A stretch of 8,896 nt of DNA from Lactobacillus amylolyticus DSM 11664 (GTDB lineage Bacteria > Bacillota > Bacilli > Lactobacillales > Lactobacillaceae): NCBI RefSeq assembly GCF_000178475.1, contig NZ_ADNY01000063.1:1-8896 (forward strand), read 5' to 3'. The notes beneath the pieces are model-generated. The model saw only the letters and a list, made by a program, of their open reading frames with translations, searched no databases and was not told the origin of the DNA. The translations under genes were made by a program, and so were the position numbers. Every line of letters starts with the position of its first letter. Within the stretch, counting starts at the first letter, position 1. Positions 6,668 to 8,896 of the stretch are shown in pieces.

Positions 6668-7838
6668 AATTGAGAATATTGGTAAAGTAGTAACTGGGAA
6701 AACACCTTCAACTAGTAATTCTGCGAATTTTGGAGAAGGGTATTCATTTATTACACCGGCAGATTTGCACATTGATGATGGTGTAGTTAAGTACACTAAG
6801 CGTACTATTACTCAAAAGGGATTTAATAGTATAAAAAATAATACTATTTCAGGTTTAAGTATTTTAGTAGGATGTATTGGCTGGGATATGGGGAACGTAG
6901 CTTTAGTAAATGGCAAGTGTGCTACTAATCAACAGATTAATTCTATAACTGATATAAATTATGAATTGTATAACCCTTACTATATTTATTATTGGCTAAA
7001 ATTACATAAAAATTTTCTTTTTAAACTAGCTAACGTAACTAGAACACCAATATTAAAAAAAAGTGATTTCGAAAACATTGAAATTGAAATTCCTAATATA
7101 AAAGTGCAGAACACAACTGCTGGATTACTTAGAACAATTGATTCAAAAATAGCAAATAATAATGCTATTTCTAAAGAATTAGAATCAATGGCTAAAACTA
7201 TCTATAATTATTGGTTCCTACAATTTGAATTCCCTGATAAAGACGGTAAGCCATACAAGTCAAATGGTGGCAAGATGGTCTGGAATGAGCAACTTAAACA
7301 GGAAATTCCTGAGGGATGGGAAGTTAATACTTTAAAAGAAATTTTAAAAGAAAATATTAAATCAAAAGTTAAAGTTAAAGAGGCAGCAGAAATTGGAAAA
7401 GTTCCTTTTTTTACTAGTGGAGAAGCAATTTTATTTGTAGATAAGCCAATAGTATCAGGGTTAAATTGTTATTTGAATACTGGTGGGAATGCTGGTATTA
7501 AGTGGTTTTATGGTGATGCTTCATATTCAACTGATACGTGGAGTTTAACTTGTGATTCTGATATGAAGTATTTGCTTCCCTTTATTCTAAAAGGAATTGA
7601 ACCAAGTATGGATAAAAAATTCTTTCAAGGTACTGGATTAAAGCATCTTCAGAAGAATTTATTAAGAAATTATATTATAACTATACCAGATAAAAATACT
7701 ATTGATAGATTTAAAAAAATAGTTAATAACAGTTTTAAGCAACAGAGTAAATTATTTAATGAAAATTTACAGCTTAAATCTATGCGTGATTTTCTTCTGC
7801 CAATGTTAATGAATGGACAAGTTACTATTGATAAATAA
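6657..7838 (+). CDS. hsdS: Type I restriction-modification system specificity subunit HsdS
   Basis: The 393-residue DNA-recognition subunit, which sets the target for both methylation and cutting. It has the usual two-half design. Target recognition domain 1 covers about residues 1-150 and opens with IGKVVTGKTPST. A central conserved helical spacer follows (about 151-225), including LLRTIDSKIANNN and FPDKDGKPYKSNGGKMVW. Domain 2 spans about 226-345, and a C-terminal conserved helix (about 346-393) ends MRDFLLPMLMNGQV. The two helical regions form the antiparallel ruler that fixes the spacing of a split target. The target cannot be read from the sequence. Full length and both domains point to a functional protein. 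The start overlaps the hsdM end by 11 bases with only a weak AAAGAA-like binding site, so it probably depends on coupling. I see no second or inverted hsdS in the window, so phase-variable domain shuffling is not evident here. Confidence 0.95.
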   Translation: MKVKIENIGKVVTGKTPSTSNSANFGEGYSFITPADLHIDDGVVKYTKRTITQKGFNSIKNNTISGLSILVGCIGWDMGNVALVNGKCATNQQINSITDINYELYNPYYIYYWLKLHKNFLFKLANVTRTPILKKSDFENIEIEIPNIKVQNTTAGLLRTIDSKIANNNAISKELESMAKTIYNYWFLQFEFPDKDGKPYKSNGGKMVWNEQLKQEIPEGWEVNTLKEILKENIKSKVKVKEAAEIGKVPFFTSGEAILFVDKPIVSGLNCYLNTGGNAGIKWFYGDASYSTDTWSLTCDSDMKYLLPFILKGIEPSMDKKFFQGTGLKHLQKNLLRNYIITIPDKNTIDRFKKIVNNSFKQQSKLFNENLQLKSMRDFLLPMLMNGQVTIDK

Positions 7839-7841
7839 AAG

Positions 7842-7861
7842 AAATAATTAAATTATTATTT
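7842..7861. terminator. Possible weak bidirectional terminator between convergent genes
   Basis: AAATAAT (7842-7848) pairs with ATTATTT (7855-7861) around a six-base loop in the 37-base gap between hsdS and the convergent gene. On the minus strand it is followed by CTTTTATTT. The stem has no G-C pairs, so it would be weak; I list it because nothing else in the gap could end either transcript. Confidence 0.25.
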
Positions 7862-7875
7862 ATGCGAGGTACTAT

Positions 7876-8610
7876 CTAAAGCTTGTTCAAAGAAGTAAGC
7901 TGTTCAAAGGTGGCACATAGAGAAGACAATAATTTGTCTTCTTTATTTTTTTCTTCGTTAATTTCTTTTCTTAAAGCTTCCGCCTTAGAGTTTGAATAGT
8001 CGCTTGCAATTTTCTTAATGATTTCGGGATCAGTAATTGGAGTATAGCCAAAAATATCATTAATGGTTGTTTTCATAACTTCGATTAATGAAGTTGCATC
8101 CCATCTAGTAGGATCAAATTGATCGTGTCTCTTTAATAAGTGGAAATTTAAAATTACAATTAATAATTTTGAATCCCTAATATAAGCAGCTTGTTTGGAT
8201 TTAGCTTTTAAAATGTATTTATTAAAGTCTAATCCATCCTCTCCTTGATCTATTTGCTTGATTAATCTAGAGTATCCCTTCTTGGTTTTAAGAAAAGTTG
8301 TTAACTCGCCAATTGTAGTAAGTCTAATATATTGCTTGTTTTGATACTCATCAATAAGATAATTAGAATCAGCCTTATGATCATCCAAGTTAAGTAATGG
8401 AAACAAAATATTTTTATCGCTGTCGTTAGCTTTACGTTTACCATTGGCAAGTGTAATTAGCTGATCTACTTTGGTGAGAGTCTTGTATACCGATTGATCG
8501 TTGGGATGGATTTTTCGGTAACTGTTAGAGTATTTGAAACTTGTTTCTTCCACTCCTTTCATAATTAATGAGTAATTAACAGTATTGAGATAATTAATTT
8601 TTAATTTCAT
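7876..8610 (-). CDS. Hypothetical soluble protein, 244 residues
   Basis: I do not recognise this protein and assign no function. It is hydrophilic and rich in lysine, aspartate and asparagine, with no signal peptide or membrane helix, so it should be cytoplasmic. A short hydrophobic core, KLLIVILNFHLL (148-159), sits mid-protein. The last 50 residues (about 195-244) are strongly charged and probably helical, possibly a coiled coil with EALRKEINEEKNKEDKLL (211-228). I see no nucleotide-binding, nuclease or helix-turn-helix motif. The ATG at 8610 is chosen because AAAGGA lies nine bases upstream on the minus strand; the later in-frame Met17 has no such site. That binding site is buried in a perfect hairpin (see 8618-8652), so translation may be controlled. 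The gene converges on hsdS across a 37-base gap, which makes it a possible accessory gene of the same island. Confidence 0.8.
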   Translation of the reverse strand: MKLKINYLNTVNYSLIMKGVEETSFKYSNSYRKIHPNDQSVYKTLTKVDQLITLANGKRKANDSDKNILFPLLNLDDHKADSNYLIDEYQNKQYIRLTTIGELTTFLKTKKGYSRLIKQIDQGEDGLDFNKYILKAKSKQAAYIRDSKLLIVILNFHLLKRHDQFDPTRWDATSLIEVMKTTINDIFGYTPITDPEIIKKIASDYSNSKAEALRKEINEEKNKEDKLLSSLCATFEQLTSLNKL

Positions 8611-8617
8611 GAATAGT

Positions 8618-8652
8618 TGTCCTTTGCTTTTACAAAGGACAGGTACCTGTCC
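8618..8652 (-). promoter_or_regulatory. Competing hairpins covering the ribosome binding site of the 244-residue gene
   Basis: In the minus-strand mRNA, TGTCCTTTG (8641-8633) pairs perfectly with CAAAGGACA (8626-8618) around a six-base loop. This traps AAAGGA, the ribosome binding site of the gene starting at 8610. Just upstream, GGACAGGTACCTGTCC (8652-8637) is a perfect 16-base palindrome that can form its own hairpin. The two share the TGTCC at 8641-8637, so they exclude each other: the first hairpin would free the binding site, the second would close it. The structure is visible in the sequence; its use as a translational switch is inferred. The palindrome could instead be a protein operator or the edge of a small repeat element. 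Confidence 0.5.
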
Positions 8653-8896
8653 CGTTTAGTCATTACTACGAGATCTCAACAATGATTTTTCCATATAACT
8701 TATAAATTTTGTGATTTACTCAAAATTAGTAAAAATCCAAAGTTAGTTTTGAAAAATATCATCAAATTAATTAAAAAATAAAAAGAGGGGTACTTAATTT
8801 CTTCTTTTAAAATGCAAAAATGAACTTTTTTGAAAAAAATTTTGTTAAATAGAATGAGAAATTCCCATGAATGAGTAGATAATTATGGCAAAGTGG
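8653..8896. other. AT-rich non-coding stretch
   Basis: I find no convincing gene, RNA or promoter here. An eight-base palindrome, GAGATCTC (8670-8677), lies upstream of the minus-strand gene. An imperfect inverted repeat built on TCAAAA and TTTTGA spans roughly 8720-8751. The promoter of the 244-residue gene should lie here, but no -35/-10 pair stands out. The last bases, ATGGCAAAGTGG from 8885, could begin a gene running out of the window, but four codons are not enough to call it. Confidence 0.4.

Noticed and set aside
8655..8668. TAGTAATGA shared between the tRNA anticodon arm (994-1002) and the minus strand near 8656-8666, as a possible att repeat
   Set aside because: A nine-base AT-rich match in an 8.9-kb window is likely chance, and integration repeats normally involve the tRNA 3' end, which is not repeated here.
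8670..8677. GAGATCTC palindrome as an operator
   Set aside because: Eight-base palindromes occur by chance; there is no second copy and no recognised promoter beside it.
8885..8896. ATGGCAAAGTGG as the start of a further gene
   Set aside because: Only four codons are visible and the upstream GAGTAG is a poor ribosome binding site; the window ends before it can be judged.
1..8896. CRISPR array, insertion sequence or riboswitch with a known aptamer
   Set aside because: No regularly spaced direct repeats, no transposase and no familiar aptamer sequence were found by reading both strands.

Overview
The window comes from an AT-rich Gram-positive bacterium. Strong A/G-rich Shine-Dalgarno sites, short AT-rich intergenic regions, hairpin-plus-U-run terminators and the style of the HsdS and HsdR proteins all suggest Lactobacillaceae, probably Lactobacillus in the strict sense. 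This is inferred from composition and protein style, not from a database match.

Layout. (1) Positions 39-799, minus strand: an MgtC/SapB-family membrane protein gene with its own terminator. It looks like ordinary chromosomal backbone. (2) 900-1095, plus strand: a complete single-gene tRNA-Thr unit with anticodon AGT, consisting of an extended -10 promoter, a leader hairpin, the tRNA and a terminator. (3) 1096-1300: non-coding DNA with three 8-bp repeats set on one face of the helix, then a strong terminator. (4) 1302-1896: a small two-helix membrane protein gene whose frame is broken at a run of nine A's. (5) 1922-7838: a complete type I restriction-modification operon, hsdR-hsdM-hsdS. A consensus -10 box precedes it, and the genes overlap by 1 and 11 bases. 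All the catalytic motifs I can check are intact. (6) 7876-8610, minus strand, convergent with hsdS: an unrecognised soluble 244-residue protein. Its ribosome binding site lies inside a perfect hairpin, which shares a strand with a second, competing hairpin. (7) 8653-8896: AT-rich DNA in which I see no convincing gene.

How it fits together. HsdS reads a split DNA target through two recognition domains. HsdM with HsdS methylates adenines in that target. HsdR joins them to translocate and cut unmethylated foreign DNA. The restriction operon and its two unrecognised neighbours follow directly after a tRNA gene, a common insertion point for genomic islands. The most plausible reading is therefore an accessory defence locus beside a tRNA, although no integrase or direct-repeat att pair is visible in the window. 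The features most worth a second look are the competing hairpins over the start of the 244-residue gene, the A9 frame break, and the phased repeats downstream of the tRNA.
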